A stretch of 64,000 nt of DNA from Oenanthe sinensis (lineage: Eukaryota; Streptophyta; Magnoliopsida; Apiales; Apiaceae). The stretch spans positions 38,692,836 to 38,756,835 of the forward strand of contig CM053801.1 in the NCBI GenBank assembly GCA_028671895.1, written 5' to 3'. Shown here in pieces: positions 45,146 to 56,160 of the stretch. The translations under genes were made by a program, and so were the position numbers. The first letter of the stretch is position 1. Each line of letters begins with the position of its first letter. Under the pieces are notes generated by a model, which saw only the letters and a program-made list of their open reading frames with translations, made no database searches and was not told the origin of the DNA.

Positions 45146-46912
45146 TCAATTTCAGTTTGTTTCAAAAAAAATTAATATTATTTATTAATATATTTTTTAA
45201 ATTTATGTGTGTGAGACTTTTTTAAAAAAACTTTTAAATCTAAGACCTTTTGTTTCTTGAACTTCTTCAGTTATATTATGACAGATGGCTCTCTAGTCTT
45301 CTAGAGATGAGTTTTTTAAAAATTTGATTAGTGTGAAAAAGAGGGTTATACTCGAGTTGCATGTTTTTTTTTATCAAAATACAAAAAGAGGTCTTTACCA
45401 TGGTTTTGGACAGACAACCAAAAATTACTCTCACACATAGATAATCAAGTTTATGGGCAATGATCAAGAGTTATTTTCAATATGTTACCATGTACTACAC
45501 CAGTGAGACAGATGTCGTCCAACGCTGAAGATTGATTGTCATGAGTCCGTGTGTACATAGCGGGACAAATTCAACTTTAGCACAATGATTAAGTTCACGC
45601 CATGACTTTTGTTCAGATAAGTTGTCTTGATTTTCATCTGATCAATTTTGACTTGTTCCCCTTTTTTTTCATCATATGAGATATCATATACTCTGCTCAA
45701 TAATTTGTCTACTCCCTTATGACTATATACATATCCCTAACAGTTCTTTCTCTTTGCTATAATCACGACAGAGGGCTTGGGCAAGTAGAATGTTATCCTA
45801 AATTTCTCTCATTTTCGACCTATTTGCCTAAATTTATGGAAGTGTTTATTGGTAGCAAATGATTAGCCATTAGATAGAGGAAATTTTAATTAAAAATGAA
45901 CAAAATTCTTTTTTTTATAAGTAAGTTGATCTTGTGCTTACCTCGGCTTGCTTATAGATACAACCTTTATAATTTTATGATATACCCGTAAATTGATCAA
46001 TTATTATTTAGAAGGCGGATTTTAGTTAGTAGGAGGAAGTTCAAATTAAGAAATAGACCAGTAAAAACTCAAATATCCGACTATATTTTCAACTAAAAAT
46101 CTTATTGTATACGAGAATAATATTCCTGTATTATAATCTTTTTATCTATATCTTTTAAAAGTTTACCTTTAAAATTTTCAGATATGTTTTTATATCTTTC
46201 GATCTATTTCATATCATTTAAATTTATTTTTAAATCTTTTAAATATGACCTTTTTGAACAATTTTAGTATTATATGCGATCCTCTACGAGGCAATGCCAA
46301 TTTTACGGCGTTTTAACCATAGTTGGTTTTTATATGTCGTTGAATGACGATTTTGTGTCATATTGAATGACTTTTCTTCGTATATTGATATATATATATA
46401 TATATAAATTATAATTTTATATTAGACATATTTTGGTGAATTATTATTTTTATAATTTTAGGTGTGTTTTGTAGTATTTTGTGGATTTAGATTGGATGAC
46501 AAACATAGTTGTTGATTAAAGTATGATGAGTGTACCTTATTGTCTAAATTTCCGGGGACATTTTCATGTCCTTTGGTTAGATGATAAGCTTTTTGAATGA
46601 AAGAAACTCCTTCCATTCATGAATATTGTATCTTTATACAATTTATCTACGAGTAAATATATTCTGTCAAAAAAATAATAAAATATAATTTTCGAAATTG
46701 GGTAGTTATTTGAATATGAAAAAGAAAAGATTTGGATGGCTAACGATTGCTAGTGATTTCCGTTTTATGTAAATGAATTATAGCCTGCAATCCGAATTGA
46801 GTACAGAATTTTAAAGTTATCTCATTCTCACGGGATAGCTGACTCTTTGTCCCAACCAACATCTTTCATTTTGAATATTGTGATGGTTCCCCTCAATTTC
46901 AAACTTGATACA
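45096..46912. other. AT-rich spacer, no gene seen
   Basis: (TA)n microsatellites at 45104-45142 and near 46388-46405. No coding sequence or element recognised. Confidence 0.6.
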
Positions 46913-47070
46913 TGTAACACCCCAGTCTCACGTCGAGTAGATTGTGATAATTTATTCAGTATATAAGTAAAAGTACTACTACTAAGTGCACCAACAAATC
47001 ATGATCTTTTGGAAGTCGGGACTTGACCCGATTTTCGAAAAAATCTCGAGATTTGACCCGGGTTGTCACA
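46913..47070 (+). mobile_element. Very short solo LTR (158 bp)
   Basis: Starts TGTAACACCCCAGTCTCACG and ends CCCGGGTTGTCACA, with perfect duplication ATACA (46908-46912 and 47071-47075). The size suggests a TRIM or other small LTR family. The strand is by convention only. Confidence 0.8.
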
Positions 47071-47366
47071 ATACAATAAAAAAATAGTCATTTTCTTTGA
47101 TCGGAAAACTTCGAATAATATGGATTGATATTTGAATATGAAAAAGAATGGATATGGATGACTACGATTACTATCAATTTTTTCTTGATGCAGATGAGTT
47201 AAAAGCATGTAATTTGAATTGATTATGGCCCTGTTTGGTATTTGGTATTGCTATTGCAGATACAACAGTTTTTTACTGAAAAACTGTCAGAAAGGTGTTT
47301 GATAAATTATAAAAACTGTTATGTGGAAAAACATTTTTAGTCTAAAAGCTGCTGTTAGCAAAAATA

Positions 47367-47461
47367 TGCCCTCCATTGTTTTGAAAACAATGGGAGGCAT
47401 ATTACTGTTAGTAATTACTTCTTGCAAAAGCTGCTTTCAGCTTTTGCAAGAAGTAATTACT
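47367..47461. repeat. Adjacent hairpins, one with perfect 24-bp arms
   Basis: 47410-47433 and 47438-47461 are exact inverted copies (AGTAATTACTTCTTGCAAAA paired with its complement) around the 4-nt loop CTTT. Immediately left, at about 47367-47400, GCCCTCCATTGTTTT pairs with AAAACAATGGGAGGC with one bulge. Probably the core of a foldback element beginning near GGCCCTGTTTGG at 47226; its outer ends were not matched. Confidence 0.85.
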
Positions 47462-48795
47462 AGTTTCACCATCAAAACTTCCCAAAAACATTATTTTTAT
47501 ATATTATATATCAAAATATGTATAAATCAAAAAAATTACCAAACTGTCATATGCTTTTCCTGAAAACATTTTTTTCACCGACACTTTTTCTCACAACACA
47601 ACAATTTTTAAACAGAACTCACAAACGGAATTCCATCTTTTTGGAGTTAACTCACGCTCACAATCTAATGACACTCCATCCCAATCACTATCTTTCCTTT
47701 TGTACGAGTTGAAAAATACTATGATGGTTCCACTCAATTTCTTCTTATTATTTTTTTGACAAAACACTTAATTTCTGATTTGATACAATTAAAAACAATC
47801 ATTTATTTGAATGGAATGTATAGAAATTTATGTGTAAATAGGTATTATCGTTTCATCCTGATCCCGTTACTATGATAATAAAAATTAAATTTTTGACCTT
47901 AGATAAATTTTGTCTACGTTAATTATTATATGACCAGCTTATACCTCATGTAATGCACGAGTTCTCTTTTTAAAAATTATGTATAATAATTTTATAATTA
48001 AATTGTTTATTTTTTGTGGGTAATCGAACCTTAATTAATTAACTAAAAAACTACTCGTACTTACAAATTTAACAATTTTACCTCTAACGACCCGATCATA
48101 TTAAGTACCTTATTCCAAATATAGGATATAATTAGTTTATCACAGATGCAAAGTCCAAGTTCTTTTATACATATTTATTTAACTGACGTTGTATTAAATA
48201 TTTATGTGTTATATTTTCGGTTGTACATTTTTTAATTGTTAAGATTAAAAGTTCTTATTTTTATTAATAATTTTAAAATTAATTATATAAACATTAAATT
48301 TTAGTTATTATTATTGTGATTTAAACCCTCTAATCATGTTTAAATATAAATATTCGATTTAATATTTGCTGATAATAAATACTGTATTCATTATATACGA
48401 GATATACAGTATATAATTCGTAATTACTACATCTTAAAATAATTGTTCACTTTCTATTTTTACTACTCAAATTAACCAATTTTAAACTGAATATTATATA
48501 TAATATATAATTAAGAAAAAATTAAAAATTATAGCATTAAAAATTATATTTAATAAATTTTAAAATGTATTTTTCAGTTTTTGAAAAATATAAAAAAATA
48601 ATTTTTAATTTACGGACCTCACAAAAATCAAATAAGACACGTATCGTGAGAGGGAATAAAAAATTATTATATTACACAAGTCATCAAAAACTCAACTACA
48701 GAGATCTAAACACACTTTCTATTTCGTCGTCCGATTTCTCAACCTCCATTAAAATCGCTCGTTATTCCTCACAGATACGTACAATACACACAACC
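47462..48795. other. p24 upstream region
   Basis: AT-rich, with no gene. The last part before the p24 start should hold its promoter. Confidence 0.5.
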
Positions 48796-48821
48796 TTATA
48801 TATATATATATATATATATAT
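48796..48821 (+). promoter_or_regulatory. (TA)n tract just upstream of the p24 start
   Basis: An uninterrupted TA run ends 6 bp before the ATG. It includes TATATA sequences, but it is too close to the ATG to be the sole TATA box unless the leader is almost absent. More likely it is a transcribed microsatellite. Confidence 0.4.
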
Positions 48822-48827
48822 CCATTA

Positions 48828-49149
48828 ATGGGTACAGCAGGAGTCAAAGCAGTAGCCTACCTTGTATTATTGATAATATATATAATCACAAACTATGGTG
48901 AAGCTGTATGGCTAGAAGTAGCAAGCAGCGGAACAAAGTGTGTTTCTGAAGATATTAAGCAAAACGTCGTCGTTATTGCTGATTTCTCTGTTGTCAATGA
49001 TGATTCTAATCCCCAAACTCCCCTTAGTATCGCTGCAAGGGTAACTAATCTTTTTCAACCCACTAATTTATTTTTTTAAATATTTTTTTGTTATAATCTC
49101 GGCCATTATTCATGAAATTGTGGTTCTGTTTTTATTGTAGTCTCCGTAA

Positions 49150-49186
<37 letters not shown>

Positions 49187-52100
49187 GAAAGATACTCCCT
49201 CTCGTCCCAAATAATAGTTTTGTGACTTTGTAGCCCGCATGTTTAAATTTAAAAAACACATGCATATATTTAACAAAAATTAAATTAAAATTTAGAATTT
49301 AAATTTTTATGTGATATAAAAATTAAAAGCTAATATTAATTATAGTTATATGTTTTTTAATCCTAAATATGTGTGTCAAAAAGTAAAAAAACTATTATTT
49401 AGTACCGGAGGGAGTATAATCACATCTAGGGATTGGTGTTTGATTGTCTCTATAAGATAGCAATTAGGAAAATTATAGAATGTTTGGTTTTCCGATTATC
49501 ATTTCGAGCATTTTTCTCGTTTAAGTAATCACTTAATTGCTATGAATGAGTGAATCTTCCGGTTGGAACCAAATTTCGTCAAGGATGTGATACTAGGGTC
49601 TAGGCACCACTTGGTAAGTAAATGTAATTTTGTTTTTAAGATCTTAGTGCTCTATGTTATCACTTAAATCTACTAAATAATTTGGTGCACCATCTGGTCT
49701 CTTGAGCGTGGTCACCAATTTGTAATTTACTAATTTACTTCTAAGGATTATAATTAACAATTATTTTGGTGTAATATTTGAGGCAATCCACATTAGGTTG
49801 GTGCTTCGATATAATTGTTTTTTATGGTAATTTTTTCACTTCTGTTCACAATCTGTGATATGGAGAAACCTATTGCAATCTACAATAAGGTGGCTAGAAG
49901 TCAGCCAACACTTTTGCACTTCTTTTGAGGACGATAAAGTTAACGGAAGAAATTGTTGACTTATTTAATATGCTTGCACTTGTTACTTGTTAGTTAATAT
50001 CCAAGGAGTGGGAATATGGCACAGGACTTGAAGTCAAAACCACGCATTGCAACAATATAAACACACGTTGCTCTTTCTAATGACTGTTTTATATGAACAT
50101 ATCATCAACACAATGGCAACTGAATTATAAAGCCTAAATCTTTTCAATAGTGTATCCATAACATCTTTATTTTCTTACTTTTATCCCTTTTCAGTATGTT
50201 CTTTTTTCTTCGGGCAATGGAAAGGGACAAAAGGAAAAAGGATGTGGGGGCAGAAATGGTGAGAATATGGTGTTCCTCCTGGAATATTAGGCTTTGCTTG
50301 TTTTATAGGATAATGTTTGTAAAGAAGTATTTATAGGTCGGATTTATACAGTAATGGTCAGTGTTATCAAACGCATTATGTGCACTTAGGCGCAAACCCC
50401 CTACAGTAATTTGTAGTTCATAATATATTAGATCACAAATTTAGGGCAAAAACAATCCTAAAATCCAATATCAAGATTCGAAATTTAAAGTCAATAGCTA
50501 AGTTCCAGCTTCGAAAAACTTCATTCATCATCTTCATCTTGTAAATCCTCCTCCAAATCATCTTGAATTGTTCATAATATATTAGATCACAAATTTAGGG
50601 CAAAAACAATCCTAAAATCCAATATCAAGATTCGAAATTTAAAGTCAATAGCTAAGTTCCAGCTTCGAAAAACTTCATTCATCATCTTCATATTGTAAAT
50701 CCTCCTCCAAATCATCTTGAATTGTTCCCTTCAAATTCAACTCGTGTTCACCTCCTCGTCTATTAAACTCTTACCTTCAAATCATATTTACATGTATATG
50801 TGTGTATATTAATGGGGACTATATAATTTATATGGGGACAAGGAGCAGAAGACGTGGAGAAAAGGAAGGAGAAAGTTACATACATATTATATATATAGAT
50901 ATAGAATATACATAGTCAAATATATTTATAAAATTTATATAATTATATATACAGGAAAAGTAATGGAGAAGAAGTCAAAGTATAGATACCTATTCATGTA
51001 AGGACAAGCGGCTCTAACGAGCCTGAAATATTTACTTTACATGGCCTTTAATGTTAAATATTTACTTTACTTGGCTTTTGATGTTTTATTTTTGTTTTTG
51101 GTTATATTTGTTTGGCTTTCAACTAATCCAGTAATTGTAATAGCCCTTTATTGGGGTATTAGGTAATAACCTTCTTCATCTGTGGAATTAGTCATTCATT
51201 AATATTTTACACTATTTATGAAAATCGAATGAAGCATATAACATTTTATATTCCATTTTTTTAAAGAACACCCTGGAGTATAAGTGGAACATTGTTCTGT
51301 TCTATATATTTGTTCCGTGAAACCGTCTCCAATAGCACTGCAAATAGGTCATGTTAAAAGTGTATGTACAGGTAACATCTCCATATGGGAATAATCTCTA
51401 TCACCAAGAGAACGTGACTCATGGTAAATTTGCATTTACAACTACTGAGGCTGGAAATTACTTGGCATGTTTCTGGGTGGATGAAAATCTCAAAGCAACT
51501 ACTGGTGTAAGTGTTAGTCTGGACTGGAGGACTGGAATTGCTGCACAGGATTGGGAGTCTGTAGCAAGGAAGGAAAAAATTGAGGCAAGTGCTTAGATTT
51601 ATTTTTGCATCCTAAAAGAAGATACCATTAGCCTTCTTGTTTGGTTCATATCCCCTTAACACGTACCTCTGGTTCTAGGGTGTTGAATTGGAGTTGAGGA
51701 AACTTGAAGGTGCAATTGATGCCATCCATCAAAATTTGATTTATCTCAAGTCAAGGTAGATTAATATCTTTATAGTTACTTTACTTTGCCTCTTGATTGA
51801 TCTCTATGCGTTTATCTTTGTTTTCCTAATTATTTATGATTTGTTTTCCTCAAATTATTATTTACAATCTCCCAATGTAGCTGCTATAAAGCACTGAAGT
51901 TTGACCAATAATGGTGTACATTGTTGTATAAAAAAAAAGGAGACACTGCAACCTATTTTTCTAGTGCTAGATCTGGGAACACGGTAAAATCTTGTTTGGT
52001 AAATTGTTGAAGTGTTTGTTGCCAAGCTGAATTAATATCAGGCTTACAAGGTGAAAACTAACAAAAGCAGGATCAGGACCACATGAACCATGGGCGGCTA

Positions 52101-52718
52101 CTATTCCTTTCTATTTCTTTATTGACATATAAATAAATCATTCTTCAACAAGTGAAATAAAAATTTAGTATTCATAAATTATAGTGTGTTCGTTGTTGAA
52201 CTTTGAGACTTAATAGAATTCCTAGATTGAAGATACTGTCCCAATGTTAATGTTATATTATATTTTACTAGCCTCTCCCAAGACCATGGTTGTTACTTGA
52301 TTAAGAGTCCTGAATGCTAATTAAGTAATTATATAGCTACTTGGTGAAATTTCCAACAACTTAGAGTTTGGAAAATAAGGTCATGTTCAGTCGCTTCTGT
52401 TTCTTCATCGTACATATGCAATTAACCAATGTTTAATGAGGACAAGACACTTCAGTTAACTAATTTAATACAGATTTTATTTTTAATTTCTGATTGAGTT
52501 AGTGAAATGAGTAGTAAAGAATCTATATTTACTTACAAGTGCTGATTTTTCGTATTATTGATTGTTCAAACAGGGAAGCAGACATGAGGGAAGTTAGTGA
52601 AATAACAAATGGTAGAGTAGCATGGTACAGTATAATGTCAATCGGAGTTTGCATCACGGTTTCAGTTATGCAAGTATTTCACCTTAAGCGTTACTTCAGA
52701 AAAAAGAAGCTCATCTAG
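48828..52718 (+). CDS. p24-delta family cargo receptor (transmembrane emp24 domain protein), 4 exons
   Basis: Exons 48828-49040, 51372-51584, 51679-51755 and 52574-52718 join to 215 codons plus stop. The product has a signal peptide (about 1-26), a GOLD domain (about 27-135) with conserved Cys38 and Cys104 and an N-glycosylation site at Asn85 (ENVTHG), a coiled coil (about 140-180), one membrane span (about 185-204) and the cytosolic tail KRYFRKKKLI. The tail carries the aromatic YF and dilysine KKLI signals for COPII and COPI binding. p24 proteins cycle between ER and Golgi and help sort cargo such as GPI-anchored proteins. Intron 1 is 2331 bp and starts GTAACT; intron 2 is 94 bp and has a GC donor; intron 3 is 818 bp. 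No defect is seen. The splice sites are inferred from family alignment and frame. Confidence 0.95.
49151..49187 (+). repeat. (AAT)n microsatellite in p24 intron 1
   Basis: A run of TAA/AAT triplets immediately left of the Stowaway MITE. Confidence 0.9.
49195..49414. mobile_element. Stowaway MITE in p24 intron 1
   Basis: 220 bp with inverted ends CTCCCTCTCGTCCC and, on the right, GTACCGGAGGGAG, flanked by TA (49193-49194 and 49415-49416). The inner arms also pair (AAATAATAGTTTT with AAACTATTATTT). Typical Tc1/mariner-derived Stowaway. Confidence 0.9.
50416..50723. repeat. 154-bp perfect-unit tandem duplication in p24 intron 1
   Basis: Copy 1 is 50416-50569 and copy 2 is 50570-50723. By eye they differ at a single base (TTCATCTTG against TTCATATTG near 50540 and 50694), so the duplication is recent. 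The unit holds no recognised motif. Confidence 0.95.
51585..51678 (+). other. p24 intron 2, GC-AG type
   Basis: The exon ends ATTGAG and the intron starts GCAAGT and ends TTCTAG. GC is the only donor that keeps the family-conserved KIEGVELELR junction in frame. AG|GCAAGT is the known consensus of GC donors. Confidence 0.88.
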
Positions 52719-53950
52719 ATTTTTTTCATGCACCCTCTACCACAGAACCGTTCAACATCAAGAAAAAAAGCACATTGTGCATATCAAGACATTCAGGCAG
52801 CCAAACTTAACACGAACTTTGTTGTACAATAGCTGCTTCTCTTCTCCTTTTCCTTGTAGACCTTAAAAGTGAAAAAGGGGGAATTCAGTGCTTGTAATAC
52901 AAGAGACTCAATATAGTCGTCTTTAAGCCCATTTTCTGTGAACTGTTGGATGCAATGTATTTTAAAGTTATTTCATGATACATACATACTTTGAAAAATT
53001 TCTTGTTAAAGCTTCTGCATAATAGTGTTGCAAAAGTATTCATCTGAAGCCATGTGCTAGATCTAGTGTCTGGATCAGTCAAACATATACTCTGAGATAC
53101 GAGTCGTAGCCCCCATAGGTTTCTCTATTTTAGTTTGGATTTAAGGCAAAGGTGTGATGAAGCCTAGTCTCCATGTTGTAATGGCATTTCATAGTTGTGT
53201 GGTGATTCTTGATTTAGGGAAGCAATTATGATTTTCCCAAATTGAAGTGGCCAAAATTTTCTCAAAAAATTCATTTGAATCTGCATCAAATCATCTGTAC
53301 TTTTTTTTATAAATAGATGCCAGAGAACAAATGTAGGGTACATTTCCAATTTGGCAGGAGGGTTTTATTTAACATATGAATTTTGGCGGCTTCCTTGTCA
53401 GTTCAATAATCTGTAATGGCTGCACCATACATATAAACATGTGAATTAGGTCGTCCAGGGAACAAGGATGCAAGATTTTAATGTTCTTTTGGGTTGGGTC
53501 AAGTTTTTGATGAAAGATTGTAATGTGAATATGCTATGTTCGTTTTGTTTTGTTAGAATGGAACGAGGAGATAATGAAATGAAAAATTTTGAACAAAATT
53601 TATGGAGAAAGAAAGGAAGTAGGGAAGAATAGTAAAAAAATAAGGATGGAGGGAAATTGGGGGGGGGGGGGTGTTTGGCGTAACGGAACGAAGAAAACAA
53701 TAAAATTTATAAACAATCCTCCCAAATATAAGTATAAATCTCATTTTATTATTCCCGATTCTATTCTATCCAATTGAAAACAACTCTTAATCTTCAAAGT
53801 GCCCGAGATTTTTATAAGAGAAAAATATTACTGCCACATAAATTTACAAAATGTAGTACAAAGATGTAAAAGGAATGATCAAGACGAGGGTACATATATT
53901 TAGACATACACACAGCATCAACCTAATTTCTAACAAAGAACTAAACCAAT
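52719..53950. other. p24 3' flank with a degenerate MITE and poly-G
   Basis: Includes the p24 3' untranslated region. 53534-53788 resembles the MITE at 33486-33805 (GAATGGAACGAGGAGATAAT near the left, CAATTGAAAACAACTC at the right) but without clean ends. A run of 13 G lies at 53659-53671. Confidence 0.45.
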
Positions 53951-54132
53951 GACTGGGAAAATTAAAATTGTAGAAGAAAATTCACTTCTTTAGTTTGTCA
54001 AGGTGGAACAAGTTTAACCTCCTCAAAGTAAGCACTATAATCAAGACTTGCCTCCAAGATGTAAAACCACACGTGCAAAAGTTATTACAGCACTCACAAA
54101 CTCTAAATATTTCCCAATTGATTCCAAATGTG

Positions 54133-54210
54133 TTAGTGGTCAAATGCTGCTGCTACTTTCTTCTGGATAAGTGCAACTCCAAGGCGAGGAGATAATCTAG
54201 GAAGGATTTC
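54133..54210 (-). pseudogene. Orphan 3'-terminal exon of an unknown gene
   Basis: On the minus strand, the acceptor GGTTGCAG is followed by exactly 26 codons, EILPRLSPRLGVALIQ then KKVAAAFDH, and a TAA stop. The composition and clean ending look like a real terminal exon. I do not recognise the protein. Possible upstream coding sequence at about 54376-54448, between an acceptor-like CTCAG and the donor-like GTGAGT, is weak. Further right the sequence becomes RT-family remnant, so the gene is incomplete here. Confidence 0.4.
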
Positions 54211-55084
54211 CTGCAACCATGATGAACCACACGTGTAAATAAAAATATGCAAATCTATTAGCAGATGCTGTAACATAATTCAGTAAACTCGTTAATGTGA
54301 AGTCCAAGAGATAATTAGCCCAAAACTGAAGCTTTTCATCAACAACCCAAGCTTTATTCAGTACTCACTTCCATGAGATAAACAGCCTACCGGGATACGT
54401 TTCAGAAAGTGAAACTCCATATGGCAGAATAAATTTTAGAATCTGAGTACAAAAATGTCTATCACGACACCATCACCTTACATGATTGTCACGCTTTTGT
54501 GCTACAATATAAAGGTAGCATACTATGTAACACAAGTCGTTACAGTAAATGTGTCGAATAAATCACGGAGAATCAAAGGTAATATACAAACTATATTTAA
54601 TTTTTTTTCATATGAACAATAAATGGGTAACTTAATACTTTAAAAGACAAATAGTAATGTAATTAGATACTTGTGCACATTCACAACAATCATTCTTATT
54701 TCATTATAAAAAGTGACAGATAGTTACGAAGTAGAAAATCACAAGACTAACTAACTATTTAAACCAACAAAATTCATAAACTAGATAGTTACAAAATGGG
54801 GACAACTGAATACTATATTTTTTTATTACTAGATGATAAATTTTCTAAATTTAATCTCCCCTAACTATCCTCCCCGTGATTGTGGACAATCAGATGGAAG
54901 TAAGAGAGTCTGTTTCTAGAAAATATGAAATATGAATATCTAAAACTTCATGATGCATACCCAATCTAATTACAATCACTGTGAATGCTTTGATAACTTA
55001 TTAATGTTTACTCAGTTGTCGCTTTTGTCAATTTCTATTAATGCTTTGATACCTACCATAATTTTTTAAGGAGACTTTTATTTG

Positions 55085-56160
55085 TTTTAATGCTGCATTG
55101 AAGAAGGCGCTAGACAATATAGTGACGTTAGAAGGGGCTGGATTTAGTGACCTTCAATGGAGGCTGACAACAGTAAATATCCAAACAAGTGGGTTAGGTG
55201 TGTATGCCGCATGTGATACTATGATGTTTGCAATGTAACTTCTCGTATTCAGTCTATTGATTTGTATGATCATATTTTGCGAGATTGTGATGAGATTCCT
55301 ATATGGGGGTCGGTTTCTTTCGGCACAAGATTCTCTGCAATTGGTACTCTCCAATGTGGATTTGACAAAATTAACCATTAAAGAGTCTGCCCCTCTAAAT
55401 CTATACACTACTTGGAAGACATTTATTTTAGTGACATTTGCAAAAATCTACATACTAAATTTAGTTTCTCAGAGAGAGACAAGCAACAATCTTCCAATGC
55501 TCGGGAGGCAACTATATATGCTCAAGATTTTTTATTGACTACTCCTATAGAGAGATTAGGACATCATATAACTCCATCAAAGTATCAGATGATCTTGTGT
55601 TACAAGCTCATGATTTCCTTATTTTCTAATGAGATGCAAGGTCCCTTATGTTTAAGTTGTATGGATGTATTTGGGGAGCACATGGTTCATTGTTAAAAAC
55701 AATCAGGTTTTATATATAGACATAACTTGATAAGAGATGTATTATACGATATCATTTAATTTGGAGAGTAGGACTTTTAGTCAAGAAGGAGGCGCCCACC
55801 ACCCGTCCACTTTCTCACCCCTCCAAGTGAAGTTAGATCAATTTTTAGGCCAACTGATGTATTAGTTTACAATTGAGATGTAGGAAAATATTGTGTTAAT
55901 CTTACCATAGTCTTTTTTTGAGCGGATTTGGTACTATGATTTTTATTATTGACCAGGCGACAACTAAAATAGTAGAAGTAAAGGTATGGTAAATATGATC
56001 AGACATGTAAATATAACCGATATAAATTTATGTCATTTATTTTTGATACGTTTAGATTTTTAATGTTAAATTTTAGGAGATTTCAAAAGTTTATAAATAA
56101 AAACGTCATCCCACAAGTGACAAAACAGGAGTTAGAATTAAAAAATATAGAAATTATTGA
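55085..56160 (+). pseudogene. Remnant of a plant RT-family protein, C-terminal third
   Basis: In successive plus-strand frames one reads LQWRLTTVNIQTSGLGVYAA, SRIQSIDLYDHILRD, QDFLLTTPIERLGHHITPSK, YQMILCYKLMISLF, CLSCMDVFGEHMVHC, then GFGTGIF and FIFDTFRFL. As I recall, the order matches the C-terminal third of the plant protein family with a reverse transcriptase-like N-terminus, including the CxxCxxDxFGEHxxHC zinc-like motif. Stops and frameshifts are frequent. It is the same family as 24290-24583 but longer. The RT domain itself is not seen upstream. Confidence 0.65.

Noticed and set aside
46913..47070. Possible Cassandra-type TRIM because of the TGTAACACCC start.
   Set aside because: No 5S rRNA-like promoter sequence was seen in it.
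48796..48821. (TA)n as the p24 TATA box.
   Set aside because: It ends 6 bp before the ATG, which would leave almost no leader; kept only as a low-confidence regulatory note.
54372..54450. Possible penultimate exon (acceptor-like CTCAG, donor-like GTGAGT, open frame between).
   Set aside because: The signals are weak and the peptide is unrecognised; chance cannot be excluded.
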